DNA of 64,000 nucleotides from Gordonibacter sp. 28C (GCF_003339845.1 NZ_PPTR01000008.1:117783-181782), one strand, 5' to 3'; positions 1 to 8,476 are shown, counted from the stretch's first letter. A program made the numbers and translations. Notes: generated by a model not told the origin, from the sequence alone.

Positions 1-1
1 C

Positions 2-1060
2 GACCTGGTGTTCATCGGGCCCTCCGCCGACTGCATCGAGCGCATGGGCGACAAGAGCATGGCGCGCGAGACCATGAAGGGCTGCGGCGTTCCCACCGTT
101 CCCGGTTCCGACGGCTGCATCGAGACGGCGGCCGAGGCCAAGGCCTTCGCCGACAGCGTGGGCTATCCCGTGCTCATCAAGGCCACGGCGGGCGGCGGCG
201 GCAAGGGCATGCGCGAGGTGCACGACCCGGCCGACCTCGAGGCCCAGTACCAGGCGGCCCGCAACGAGGCGGGCGCGGCCTTCGGAAACGACGGCGTGTA
301 CCTGGAGAAGCTCGTGCTGCGTCCTCGCCACGTGGAGATACAGGTGCTGGCCGACGACTTCGGCAACAATCTGGCGCTCTGCGAGCGCGACTGCTCCGTG
401 CAGCGCCGCCACCAGAAGCTCATCGAGGAGGCGCCCTCGCCGGCGCTCACCGAGGATTTGCGCCGCGCCATGGGCGTGGCCGCCATCAAGGCCGTGCGCG
501 CCGTGAACTACAAGAACGCCGGCACCATCGAGTTCCTGCTCGACGAGCGCGGGAACTTCTACTTCATGGAGATGAACACGCGCGTGCAGGTGGAGCATCC
601 GGTAACGGAGCAGATCACCGGCACCGACATCATCAAAGAGCAGCTGCGCATCGCCTCCGGCGAGCCCATCAGCTGCGCCTCGCGCGCGCCGTTCGCCCCG
701 TTCGGCCACGCCATCGAGTTCCGCATCAACGCGGAGGACCCGGCGCACGCCTTCCGTCCGTGCCCCGGCACCATCACGAGGTTCGATCCTCCGGCGGGCC
801 CCGGCGTGCGCGTGGAGAGCTACGTGCGCACGGGCTCGCGCATCTCGCCGTACTACGACTCGCTCGTGGCGAAGCTCGTGGTGTACGGCCAGGATCGCGA
901 AGAGGCGCTCCAGCGCGGGCGCCGCGCCCTCGACGAGTTCGTCATCGAAGGCATCGAAACCACCATCTCGTTCCATCGCCGCGTGCTGGACAATGCGGTG
1001 TTCTGCGCGGGCGAGGCGACGACCGACTTCATCGAAACCCAGATGGGAGACGTGCTATGA
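2..1060 (+). CDS. accC: Biotin carboxylase (acetyl-CoA carboxylase subunit), 5'-truncated by window edge
   Basis: ATP-dependent carboxylation of biotin on the carrier protein, the first step of malonyl-CoA synthesis. The frame is open from base 2 and gives 352 residues. The family is about 450 residues, so roughly the first 95 (most of the N-terminal pre-ATP-grasp domain) lie outside the window. Visible marks are the ATP-grasp glycine loop KATAGGGGKGM, the biotin-carboxylase signature EMNTRVQVEHPVTE, and a complete C-terminal domain ending near FIETQMGDVL. The stop overlaps the next start as ATGA, so asp23 is translationally coupled. A pyruvate or propionyl-CoA carboxylase subunit is possible, but this would be an unusually short one; AccC is more likely. 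Confidence 0.93.
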   Translation, partial: DLVFIGPSADCIERMGDKSMARETMKGCGVPTVPGSDGCIETAAEAKAFADSVGYPVLIKATAGGGGKGMREVHDPADLEAQYQAARNEAGAAFGNDGVYLEKLVLRPRHVEIQVLADDFGNNLALCERDCSVQRRHQKLIEEAPSPALTEDLRRAMGVAAIKAVRAVNYKNAGTIEFLLDERGNFYFMEMNTRVQVEHPVTEQITGTDIIKEQLRIASGEPISCASRAPFAPFGHAIEFRINAEDPAHAFRPCPGTITRFDPPAGPGVRVESYVRTGSRISPYYDSLVAKLVVYGQDREEALQRGRRALDEFVIEGIETTISFHRRVLDNAVFCAGEATTDFIETQMGDVL

Positions 1061-1404
1061 ATGAACTGAATCTTGACGGCATGGCGTTGGCGCCGGGCGT
1101 CGTCGAGACCATCGTGTCCATTGCCACCAACGAGGTCGAGGGCGTGGCTTCGGTCGGCTCGGCGGCTTCGGGCGGCCTGCGCTCCGTGTTCGGCTCCAAG
1201 CCGTCCACGCAGGGCATCGACATCGCCGTGGACGAGGACGACAAGCTGGCCATCTCGGTGCGCGTCGACGTGTACTACGGCTACGTGCTGCCCGATCTGG
1301 CCGCGAACGTGCGCCAGGCCGTGGCCGACGCGGTCGCCAGCCAGGTGGGCGCGCAGGTGTCCTCGGTCGACGTGTACATCGACGGCATCCAGTTCGCCGG
1401 TTAG
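1057..1404 (+). CDS. Asp23/Gls24 family envelope stress protein
   Basis: A 115-residue Asp23/Gls24 (DUF322) protein. Members are small, abundant proteins tied to membrane or alkaline stress in Gram-positive bacteria. The pattern APGVVETIVSIATNEVEGV followed by a long amphipathic helix and a closing VSSVDVYIDGI strand is typical. The ATG at 1057 overlaps the accC stop by 4 bases. This gene commonly sits between accC and nusB in Gram-positive genomes, which supports the call. The exact biochemical role is not known for the family. Confidence 0.9.
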   Translation: MNELNLDGMALAPGVVETIVSIATNEVEGVASVGSAASGGLRSVFGSKPSTQGIDIAVDEDDKLAISVRVDVYYGYVLPDLAANVRQAVADAVASQVGAQVSSVDVYIDGIQFAG

Positions 1405-1425
1405 CCGGAGGTTTGCTGAACTTTT

Positions 1426-2106
1426 ATGGCTGCTAAACGACATGAACGCACGCGTGCGCGCCGATCGGCGCTCGCGCTGCTCTACACGAGCGAGATAACC
1501 GACGAGGGCGCCACCAAGATCGCCGAAGAGGGCCGCTACCTGGCCGAGGACGGTCCGCTGCCCGAATACGCCGAAACGCTGGTTCGCGGCGTGGAGGCGC
1601 ATCGCGCCGCCATCGACAGGCACCTGGTCGCCACGTCGGAGAACTGGGCGCTCACCCGCATGCCCATCGTCGACCGCTCCATCCTGCGCCTGGCCGCCTA
1701 CGAGATGATGTACGTGGCCGACGTGCCCACGTCCGTCACCATCAACGAGGCCGTGGAGCTGGCGAAGGATTTCGGCGGCGAGGACGAGTCGCCGCGCTTC
1801 GTGAACGGGGTGCTGGGCCGCATCGCGAAGATACTGGAAGCCGAGGCGGCCAACGGGGAAGGGATGCCCGGCGTCGCTCCCGCGGGCGGCAAGGCCGCTC
1901 CTGCCGAGGCGGTCGGGATCCCCGCGACCCCTGCCGGGGTGCCTGGCGACGCAGCCTCCCCCGAAGGGCCCGAAGAGGCCGCCGGAGCGTTTGAGGCTCC
2001 AAGCGCGGCGGCCGAAACCGTCGCAGCGGTGCCCGCTGCAGCGGAACCCGAGGCCGCGCCCGCGCCTGCCGAGGCCCTGGTCTTCGGAACGCCGAAGGGA
2101 GCGTGA
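1426..2106 (+). CDS. nusB: Transcription antitermination factor NusB with Ala/Pro-rich tail
   Basis: NusB binds boxA RNA together with S10 (NusE) and promotes processive rRNA transcription. Residues about 5-145 form the usual all-helical NusB domain (Arg-rich start RHERTRARRSALALLY; conserved RSILRLAAYEM and INEAVELAKDFG segments). The protein is 226 residues against about 140 for the family. The extra ~80 residues are a low-complexity Ala/Pro/Glu tail with no recognisable domain. It is transcribed with asp23, xseB and dxs, and a gap of only 1 base separates it from xseB. Confidence 0.95.
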   Translation: MAAKRHERTRARRSALALLYTSEITDEGATKIAEEGRYLAEDGPLPEYAETLVRGVEAHRAAIDRHLVATSENWALTRMPIVDRSILRLAAYEMMYVADVPTSVTINEAVELAKDFGGEDESPRFVNGVLGRIAKILEAEAANGEGMPGVAPAGGKAAPAEAVGIPATPAGVPGDAASPEGPEEAAGAFEAPSAAAETVAAVPAAAEPEAAPAPAEALVFGTPKGA

Positions 2107-2107
2107 C

Positions 2108-2398
2108 GTGGCGCGCGAATCGTACGAGACGTTCGACCAGGTGAAAACCCGCCTCGACGAGATCGTCGACGCCGTGGGCTCCGAGGAGATGCCCCTCGAC
2201 GAGGCGCTTTCCCTGTACGAGGAGGCCGTGGGCCTGGGCCTGCGTGCCAGCGAGCTGCTCGAGGAGAACATCGAGGCCCGCAACGAGTTGGACGACGCGC
2301 AGGACGGCGAGGTCGAAACCGAGGCGGATGCCGAAACCGAGGCGGATGCCGCAAACGCCGGCTCGGACGCGGAGGCGCCCGAGCCGGCAACGGCGTAG
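2108..2398 (+). CDS. xseB: Exodeoxyribonuclease VII small subunit
   Basis: Small subunit of the single-strand-specific nuclease ExoVII; several copies bind one XseA. The protein has 96 residues with the family pattern SYETFDQVKTRLDEIV, MPLDEALSLYEEAVGL and a Leu-rich second helix. The tail is acidic and carries a tandem repeat (ETEADA twice), about 30 residues longer than the minimal family. GTG 2108 is chosen as start because it follows nusB directly and gives a family-like N terminus. No xseA is visible in the window, so the large subunit must be encoded elsewhere. Confidence 0.9.
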   Translation: MARESYETFDQVKTRLDEIVDAVGSEEMPLDEALSLYEEAVGLGLRASELLEENIEARNELDDAQDGEVETEADAETEADAANAGSDAEAPEPATA

Positions 2399-2416
2399 CG
2401 AAACGGGAGCGTGACC

Positions 2417-4291
2417 ATGGACCATCGCATTCTCGATATGATCTCGTCGCCGGCCGATCTCAAGCTGCTGGACGACGACGAGCTTTTCATCCTCGCTCGC
2501 GAGATTCGCGAGGAGATCGTGACCGTGACGTCGGAGACGGGCGGCCACGTGGCCTCGTCGCTGGGCGCCGTGGAGATCATCCTCGCGGTGCACAGCATGA
2601 TCGATTGCCCTGTCGACCGCTTCGTGTTCGACGTGGGCCATCAGTCCTATGCGCACAAGCTCGTGACGGGACGGCTCGACGAGTTCAAAACGCTGCGCAC
2701 CTACGGCGGCCTCTCCGGCTTCCCGAAGCCCGACGAGAGTCCCTACGACGTGCACCCTTCGGGCCATGCGTCCGATTCGCTGTCGGTGGCGCTGGGCCTG
2801 GCGAAGGCGCGCGACCTTTCCGGCGGTGCCAACAAAGTCGTGGCCCTCATCGGCGACGCGGCCCTGTCGGGCGGCATGGCGTTCGAGGCGCTCAACCACA
2901 TCGGCCAGGCGCAAACGCCCATGGTCATCATCCTCAACGACAACGAGATGTCCATCTCGCGCAACGTGGGCGCGCTCATGAAGCACCTCGGCAACATGCG
3001 CGCCTCCTCCCAGTACCGCCAGACGCGCGACTCCGTGCAAGAGAAGCTGGAGAACAGCGGCGCCCTCGGCACGGCGCTCGCGAACTTCGGGCGCAACATG
3101 AAGGAGTCGATGAAGCAGTTCGTGCTTCCGCGCACTATGATATTCGAGCAGCTGGGCATCGTGTGCACGGCTCCCATCGACGGCCACGACATCGGCGCGA
3201 TCAAGGAGACGCTGGGCTTGGTGCTGGCCGCCGACGCTCCCGTGCTCATGCACGTGGTGACGAAGAAGGGCGCCGGCTACGAACCTGCCGTGCGCAACCC
3301 CGAGAAGTTCCACGGCGTCGCCCCCTACGACATCGCCACGGGCGAAGTGAAGAAGAAGCCCGCAACCGCCCCGTCTTACACGAGCGTGTTCGGCAAGGCG
3401 CTCGCCGAGGAGGCGCGCGCCGACGACCGCATCGTGGCCATCACGGCCGCCATGAAGGACGGCACGGGCCTTTCGGACTTCGCCGAGGAGTTCCCGAGCC
3501 GCTTCATCGACGCGGGCATCGCCGAAGAGCACGCCGTGGGCCTGGCCTCGGGGCTGGCCGTGGGCGGCAAGAAGCCCGTCGTGGCCATCTACTCCACGTT
3601 CCTGCAGCGCGCCATCGACCAGCTCGTCGTCAACAACGCGCTGCCGAACCTCGACGTGGTGTTCGCCATCGACCGCGCCGGCGTCGTGGGCGAGGACGGC
3701 CCCACGCACCACGGCATATTCGACTTGGCGTACACGCGCATGGTGCCGCATATGCGCGTGCTCGCGCCGTCGAACGAGGCCGAGCTCGTGCACGCCCTGC
3801 ACACGGCGCTCGCGCTGGGCGGCCCGTTCGCCATCCGCTATCCGCGCGGAGCGGCCGAAGGGGTGCCCCTGCCCGAGAACCCCGAAGTGCTGGAAGTGGG
3901 GAAGTCGCGCACGGTGCGCGAAGGCGACGACGTGGCCATCCTCGCGTTCGGGCGCATGGTGGGCCGTGCGCTGGGGGCTGCGGAGCTGCTGGCCGAGCGC
4001 GGCGTCGAGGCGCGCGTCGTGGACATGCGTTGGGCGAAACCGCTCGACGCCGACGCCGTCGCCCGTGCCGCCCAGACGAAGCTCGTCGTCACCGTGGAGG
4101 GTGGCGTGGTCTCCGGGGGTGCGGGGGAGGGCGTGCTCGGCGAGCTTGCCCGCCAAGGTCTCGCGGTGCCTGCGCTCACGCTGGGGGTTCCCGACGTGTT
4201 CGTGCCCCAAGGCAAGGCCGACCTGCTGCTGCGCGACCTCGGGCTCGACCCGCAGGGCATCGCGGATTCCGTGGAGGAGCGCTTGGGATAG
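2417..4291 (+). CDS. dxs: 1-deoxy-D-xylulose-5-phosphate synthase
   Basis: Thiamine-diphosphate enzyme condensing pyruvate and glyceraldehyde 3-phosphate, the first step of the MEP isoprenoid pathway. It has 624 residues, full length. Visible marks are the N-terminal FDVGHQSYAHK, the ThDP motif GDAALSGG...NDNEMSIS (the usual GDG reads GDA here), the catalytic pyrimidine-domain segment GIAEEHAVGLASGLA, and DRAGVVGEDGPTHHG. ATG 2417 is preferred over an in-frame GTG at 2411 because the GGGAG at 2405-2409 sits 7 bases before the ATG. It is the last gene of the accC-dxs operon. Confidence 0.95.
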   Translation: MDHRILDMISSPADLKLLDDDELFILAREIREEIVTVTSETGGHVASSLGAVEIILAVHSMIDCPVDRFVFDVGHQSYAHKLVTGRLDEFKTLRTYGGLSGFPKPDESPYDVHPSGHASDSLSVALGLAKARDLSGGANKVVALIGDAALSGGMAFEALNHIGQAQTPMVIILNDNEMSISRNVGALMKHLGNMRASSQYRQTRDSVQEKLENSGALGTALANFGRNMKESMKQFVLPRTMIFEQLGIVCTAPIDGHDIGAIKETLGLVLAADAPVLMHVVTKKGAGYEPAVRNPEKFHGVAPYDIATGEVKKKPATAPSYTSVFGKALAEEARADDRIVAITAAMKDGTGLSDFAEEFPSRFIDAGIAEEHAVGLASGLAVGGKKPVVAIYSTFLQRAIDQLVVNNALPNLDVVFAIDRAGVVGEDGPTHHGIFDLAYTRMVPHMRVLAPSNEAELVHALHTALALGGPFAIRYPRGAAEGVPLPENPEVLEVGKSRTVREGDDVAILAFGRMVGRALGAAELLAERGVEARVVDMRWAKPLDADAVARAAQTKLVVTVEGGVVSGGAGEGVLGELARQGLAVPALTLGVPDVFVPQGKADLLLRDLGLDPQGIADSVEERLG

Positions 4292-4347
4292 TAGCCTGTC
4301 CGTCGGCTCGGGTGCCCGTTTGTGCCCGGTGGTCTGCTTACCCGGTT

Positions 4348-4383
4348 GCCCGTAGGGGCGCTCTCCAGAGCGCCCCTACGGGC
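4348..4383. repeat. REP-like perfect hairpin (GTAGGGGCG family)
   Basis: Perfect 16-bp inverted repeat (4348-4363 and 4368-4383) with a TCCA loop, immediately downstream of dxs. It probably also acts as its terminator, although no clear U-tract follows. Twenty bases of it (4352-4371) recur exactly at 51562-51581. Related GTAGGGGCGG... hairpins lie near 54637 and, on the other strand, near 10770-10787, so this is a dispersed intergenic element rather than a one-off terminator. Confidence 0.7.
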
Positions 4384-4444
4384 GGCAACGCGAACCCCAC
4401 CGTTCAGCGACTTTACCCAAACTTGATCTTTCCCTTGCAATGTC

Positions 4445-4473
4445 TTGATAAAACTCCCCTATTATCAAATATT
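4445..4473 (+). promoter_or_regulatory. Putative pit promoter with inverted repeat
   Basis: TTGATA at 4445-4450 is followed after 17 bases by AATATT. The inverted repeat TTGATAA (4445-4451) / TTATCAA (4462-4468) lies across the -35 and the spacer, so it could be an operator. The region is markedly AT-rich compared with its surroundings. This is an inference from sequence pattern only. Confidence 0.4.
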
Positions 4474-4557
4474 CGTATGCTTTGTCGCCGACGCCGTGTA
4501 AGGGGATGAGTTGGACGTGCTCGCCGGTTCGCGCTCCCTGTGCGGGAGGGAGTTCGC

Positions 4558-5610
4558 ATGAGCTTTGATTTCGGCGCGTTCGCTGCGGCGTTCGCGAGCG
4601 ATCCCGTTCTCGCGCTCATCGTCATCTTGACGCTGGGCGCCACGGTGGTGAACGGGGCCACCGACGCCCCCAACGCCATCGCCACCGTCGTGGGCACGAA
4701 GGCCATGAAGCCCACGCCCGCCATAGCCATGGCTGCGGTGTGCAACTTCGTCGGCCTTGCGGCCATCACCATGATCTCGTCGGCCGTGGCGGCCACCATC
4801 TTCAAAATGGTCGACTTCGGCGGCGACAACCACGCCGCGCTCATCGCGTTGGCGGCGGCCATGGTGGCCATCATCGTGTGGGGCGTGACGGCTTGGTACT
4901 TCGGCATTCCCACGTCGCAAAGCCACTCGCTCATCGCAGGCATCACCGGAGCCGCCATCGCCCTGCAGGGCGGGCTGGCCGGCGTCAACGGAGCCGAGTG
5001 GATGAAGGTCGTTTACGGCCTGGTCATATCCACGGTGCTCGGTTTCGGCACGGGATGGCTGTTCACGCGCATGATCAAGCGGCTCTGCCGGGGAGCCGAC
5101 CGCGTCAAGGCCAACTCGTTCTTCAAGTGGGCGCAGATCGTCTCCGGCGCCGGCGTGGCCGTGCTGCACGGCGCGCAGGACGGCCAGAAGTTCCTGTCGC
5201 TGTGCATGCTGGGTATCATGCTGGCCATGACGGGGCAGTCCGGCGGCGATGTGACGTTTCCGTTCTGGCTGATCATCCTCGTATCGGCAACCATGGCGCT
5301 GGGCACGGCGGTGGGCGGCAGGAAGATCATCAAGTCGGTGGGCATGGACATGGTGAAGATGGAGCAGTACCAGGGCTTCGCCGCGTGCCTGTCGGCCTGC
5401 TTCTGCATCGGCCTGGCCACGTTCACGGGCCTGCCGGTGTCCACCACGCATACGAAGACCACGGCCATCATGGGCGTGGGAGCCGAGAAGAGCCTGCGCA
5501 ACGTGAAGTGGGGCCTGGCCGGCCGCATGGTGGGCACCTGGGTGCTCACGTTTCCCGGCTGCGGCCTGCTCGCGTTCGCCTTCACGCATCTGTTCCTGAC
5601 GTTCTTCTGA
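4558..5610 (+). CDS. pit: PiT-family inorganic phosphate transporter
   Basis: Low-affinity, proton- or sodium-coupled phosphate (or sulfate) permease of the PiT family. The protein has 350 residues and about ten membrane segments. The two inverted family signatures are visible: GATDAPNAIATVVGTKAM near residue 39 in the N-terminal half and GLPVSTTHTKTTAIMGVG in the C-terminal half. ATG 4558 is chosen because GGGAGGGAG lies just upstream; an in-frame GTG at 4540 has no site. It stands alone, between a hairpin upstream and a strong terminator downstream. No phoU-like partner is seen. Confidence 0.92.
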   Translation: MSFDFGAFAAAFASDPVLALIVILTLGATVVNGATDAPNAIATVVGTKAMKPTPAIAMAAVCNFVGLAAITMISSAVAATIFKMVDFGGDNHAALIALAAAMVAIIVWGVTAWYFGIPTSQSHSLIAGITGAAIALQGGLAGVNGAEWMKVVYGLVISTVLGFGTGWLFTRMIKRLCRGADRVKANSFFKWAQIVSGAGVAVLHGAQDGQKFLSLCMLGIMLAMTGQSGGDVTFPFWLIILVSATMALGTAVGGRKIIKSVGMDMVKMEQYQGFAACLSACFCIGLATFTGLPVSTTHTKTTAIMGVGAEKSLRNVKWGLAGRMVGTWVLTFPGCGLLAFAFTHLFLTFF

Positions 5611-5656
5611 TGCCTTGTCGGGTCGCCCCTACGAACAACCTGCAATGTGTTTCATA

Positions 5657-5693
5657 AAGAAAGCCTCGGGTCATGTCGACCCGAGGCTTTCTT
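5657..5693. terminator. Bidirectional rho-independent terminator
   Basis: A 15-bp perfect stem (AAGAAAGCCTCGGGT and its complement, 7-base loop) with A-rich left and T-rich right ends. It lies between the convergent pit and DUF1508 genes and can end both transcripts. Confidence 0.85.
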
Positions 5694-5716
5694 GCGCAGC
5701 AGATGGCAGGAGGGAT

Positions 5717-5893
5717 CTACGCCTCTTCCTCCACGACCTCGGCGTCGGGCGCGTTCTTCTTAACGCTCTCGATGCCCTTCTTGCAGGATTCCTTCGACTT
5801 GTAGTGCTGGGACGTGGCGATGATCTCGCCGTTGTCGGCCTTCAGCACGAAATGGCATCCCGTGTCGGACGTCTTGATGACGAACTTTCCCAT
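5717..5893 (-). CDS. DUF1508 (YegP-like) small protein
   Basis: A 58-residue protein of the YegP/DUF1508 fold: GKFVIKTSDTGCHFVLKADNGEIIATSQHY, then a KESCKKGIESVKKNAPDAEV segment. The family usually has one or two copies of this ~50-residue motif; here there is one. The start at 5893 is fixed by AAGGAG six bases upstream. Its function is not known; members are often described as stress-associated. It ends in an acidic EEEA tail. Confidence 0.85.
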   Translation of the reverse strand: MGKFVIKTSDTGCHFVLKADNGEIIATSQHYKSKESCKKGIESVKKNAPDAEVVEEEA

Positions 5894-6015
5894 GGGCTTC
5901 TCCTTCTCTTCGCGAACGATATTGAAGATGATACACCGCTCGAAGCCGCAGGTCGGAGCAGCCACGCGATTGAACCAAGGTTTGAAGGTCGCCTGCGGAC
6001 AGGCACGCTGTCCGG

Positions 6016-6525
6016 CTAGTTCACGCGCTTTTCCATGACGAAGTCGTCCATGATGAAGCCGCGCCCGATGTCCGTCTCCACGGAATCGATGGTTTCGAAC
6101 CCCTTGCCCCGGTAGGCGCGCACGCCCAGGTCGTTGTGCTTGTTCACCGTCAAATACATTGCGTCGAACCCGCGCTCGCGGCACAGGTCCTCGTAGAAGC
6201 GGACGGTCTGGCTGGCGAATCCGTGCCCGCGCTCCTCGGCCAGCAGGTATATCTTCGAGATGAAGAAGCGGTTCGTCTCGGGCTCGGAACGTCCGCCCGT
6301 GTAGCCTGCGATGCGCCCGTCGTCGGCGCGCAGGAACCAGTACTCGTAGCCGTGTTCGGCCATGTCGCGCTCGATAGCCTCCAGGCTTTGGAACTGCTCC
6401 ACCATGTAGTCGGTTTGCGCCTCGCCGATGAGGGCGGGCCAGTACTCGTGCCATATCTCGTCGGCGAGCGCCGCCAGGCGCCGCCGGTCCTCGGGTGTCT
6501 CGACCGCAACGAACTCGATCGTCAT
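6016..6525 (-). CDS. GNAT-family N-acetyltransferase
   Basis: A 169-residue acetyl-CoA-dependent acetyltransferase. The GNAT core is seen as RADDGRIAGYTGG, FISKIYLLAEERGHGFASQTVRFYEDL (motif A, acetyl-CoA pyrophosphate loop in the form ERGHGFA) and YLTVNKHNDLGVRAYRGKGFE (motif B). The start is supported by AGGAAGGAG upstream. The substrate cannot be told from sequence. Confidence 0.88.
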   Translation of the reverse strand: MTIEFVAVETPEDRRRLAALADEIWHEYWPALIGEAQTDYMVEQFQSLEAIERDMAEHGYEYWFLRADDGRIAGYTGGRSEPETNRFFISKIYLLAEERGHGFASQTVRFYEDLCRERGFDAMYLTVNKHNDLGVRAYRGKGFETIDSVETDIGRGFIMDDFVMEKRVN

Positions 6526-6777
6526 GCAATGCTCCTTCCTTTGTCACGTGCCTTCCCACTATACCGCAACCGGCACCGCGCGCGTCCACCTCTCGGGACG
6601 ATTCGCGCGATCGTCTTGCGGGCCATGTTTCCGTTCAGTAACGCCGGTGCTTCCCGTTTGTTAAAAGGCGTTTCCAAGCGCGTTAACAGTGGGCAGTTTT
6701 ACGTATTACCTGATGAAACGATGCGATCATCGAATGCGTCACCTGACGGGAAGCTTGGATAGAGGAGGTAGATGCAT

Positions 6778-8052
6778 ATGTTTGACACAGGTTCGACGGG
6801 GTTCATGATCGTTTGCGCGATGCTCGTCCTGCTGATGACGCCGGGCTTGGCGTTCTTCTACGGGGGGTTGAGCCGCCGCAAGAACGTGGTCAACACGATG
6901 ATCATGGTGTTCGCGGTTCTCGGCATCGTCGGCATCACGTGGACGGTGTGCGGGTGGTCGTTCGCCTACGGCGGAGACGGTTCGATCCCCTTCTTCGGGG
7001 GCTTCGATCAGCTTGGACTCTTCGGCACCACGCAAGGCATGCTCGCTGAAGCGGAAGCAGTCCCCGAAGACGCGGTTTATCCCGGAATCGTCGACGTCGT
7101 GTTCCAGATGGCGTTTTGCATGATCACCACGGCCATCATCACGGGCGCGGTGGCCGGGCGCTTCAAGTTCGGCGCCATCTGCGTGTTCGTGGCGATCTGG
7201 ACCATCGTGGTGTACCCGCCGCTCGCCCACATGGTGTGGGGCGGCGAGGGCAGCCTGGTGGGCGACATGATCGGCGCGCTCGACTTCGCCGGCGGCGACG
7301 TCGTGCACATCAGCTCCGGCCTGACCGGCCTCATCCTGTGCATCCTGGCGGGCAAGCGGCGCGGGTTCGGCATGATGAACTACCGGCCTCACAACGTGCC
7401 GTTCGTGGCTCTGGGCGCGGCCCTTCTGTGGTTCGGTTGGTTCGGCTTCAACGCGGGCTCCGAGTTCGCCGCTGACGGCATCGCCGCGCTTGCGCTGGTC
7501 AACACCGTTGTCGCTTCGGGTGCTGCGCTGGTTTCCTGGATGGTCGTCGAGCGCATGAAGGTTGGCAAGCCCACGCTCGTCGGCGCCGCCACGGGTCTGG
7601 TGGCCGGTCTCGTGGTCATCACGCCGGGCGCCGGCTTCGTGGAGCCGTGGGCCGCGATCGTCATGGGCCTTGTCGTGTCGCCCGTCTGCTACTTCGCCAT
7701 TTCCTTCTGCAAGCAGAAGATCGGCTACGACGACGCGCTCGACGCGTTCGGGTGCCATTGCGTGGGCGGCGTCGTGGGCGGCATCCTCACCGGCCTGTTC
7801 TGCGTGCCCGAGCTGTCTTGGACCGACTTCGGCGGCCTGCTCTACACGGGCGATCCGTCGCTTCTGGTCAGCCAGATCCTGGGCATCTTGGTCACCATCG
7901 TGTTCGTGGGCGTCGCCGACGTGGTCATCGGCCTTGTCGTCAAGCTGTGCTTCAAGGGCAAGCTGCGCGTGAGCGAAGAGGACGAGGCGCGCGGCCTCGA
8001 CGTGGCGGCTCACGGCGAGAGCGCGTACCCGGCTTACGTCGGCTTGGACTAA
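6778..8052 (+). CDS. amtB: Ammonium transporter AmtB
   Basis: Ammonium channel of the Amt/Rh family, 424 residues, eleven expected membrane helices. Family marks: GLAFFYGGLSRRKNVVNTMIM at the N terminus, HISSGLTGLILCILAGKR, WFGWFGFNAGSE, and DALDAFGCHCVGGVVGGILTGLF with the conserved pore histidines. Unusually for AmtB there is no long signal-like N terminus. ATG 6778 is preferred to 6772 because AGGAGGT (6763-6769) is 8 bases away. It forms an operon with glnK, 28 bases downstream, the standard arrangement in which PII plugs the channel. Confidence 0.95.
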   Translation: MFDTGSTGFMIVCAMLVLLMTPGLAFFYGGLSRRKNVVNTMIMVFAVLGIVGITWTVCGWSFAYGGDGSIPFFGGFDQLGLFGTTQGMLAEAEAVPEDAVYPGIVDVVFQMAFCMITTAIITGAVAGRFKFGAICVFVAIWTIVVYPPLAHMVWGGEGSLVGDMIGALDFAGGDVVHISSGLTGLILCILAGKRRGFGMMNYRPHNVPFVALGAALLWFGWFGFNAGSEFAADGIAALALVNTVVASGAALVSWMVVERMKVGKPTLVGAATGLVAGLVVITPGAGFVEPWAAIVMGLVVSPVCYFAISFCKQKIGYDDALDAFGCHCVGGVVGGILTGLFCVPELSWTDFGGLLYTGDPSLLVSQILGILVTIVFVGVADVVIGLVVKLCFKGKLRVSEEDEARGLDVAAHGESAYPAYVGLD

Positions 8053-8080
8053 ACTGAGATAAAGCGAGAGGAGTGAGACC

Positions 8081-8419
8081 ATGAAGAAGATTACCGCGAT
8101 CGTCCGTCCGGAAAAGCTCGAGCCGCTGAAAGACGCGCTGTTCGCCGTCAAGGTCAACGGCATGACGATCTCTCAGGTGCAAGGCTGCGGCAACCAGCAC
8201 GGCTGGAAGGAGTACTACCGCGGCACCGAGGTCATGCTGAACATGATTCCCAAGGTGAAGTTCGAGCTGGTCGTCGATGACGAGCAGGTCGATTCCCTCG
8301 TCGAGCTGATCCGCTCGACCGCCCGCACGGGCGAGGTGGGGGACGGCAAGATATTCATCTTCCCGGTGGACGAGGTCGTGCGCATCCGCACTGGCGAGCA
8401 GGGCGACGCCGCCGTGTAG
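8081..8419 (+). CDS. glnK: PII nitrogen regulatory protein lacking Tyr51
   Basis: Trimeric PII signalling protein, 112 residues, expected to bind ATP/ADP and 2-oxoglutarate and to gate AmtB. Visible: MKKITAIVRPEKLE start, T-loop GCGNQHGWKEYYRGTEVM, B-loop TGEVGDGKIF, C-loop RIRTGEQGDAAV. Numbering from Met1 puts Tyr at 45 and 46 but Val at 51, where the uridylylated or adenylylated tyrosine of enterobacterial and corynebacterial PII sits. Control is therefore probably by effector binding alone. AmtB linkage supports the GlnK name over GlnB. Confidence 0.93.
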   Translation: MKKITAIVRPEKLEPLKDALFAVKVNGMTISQVQGCGNQHGWKEYYRGTEVMLNMIPKVKFELVVDDEQVDSLVELIRSTARTGEVGDGKIFIFPVDEVVRIRTGEQGDAAV

Positions 8420-8445
8420 GCGCGCGCGACGCACGGTGTCGAGCG

Positions 8446-8476
8446 ACGGCCCGTCCGGTAGAACCGGGCGGGCCGT
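8446..8476 (+). terminator. Stem-loop downstream of glnK
   Basis: A 14-bp stem (one G-U type pair) of ACGGCCCG...CGGGCCGT with a 3-base loop, 27 bases after the glnK stop. The U-tract is weak. Probable terminator of amtB-glnK. Confidence 0.6.

Noticed and set aside
1742..4210. An 822-codon open frame on the minus strand opposite nusB, xseB and dxs, and many others like it (853-2598, 13918-16782, 30575-33223, 47345-49369).
   Set aside because: High GC leaves long antisense frames. They have Arg/His/Gly-rich composition, no ribosome sites and no domain, and each lies opposite a well-supported gene.
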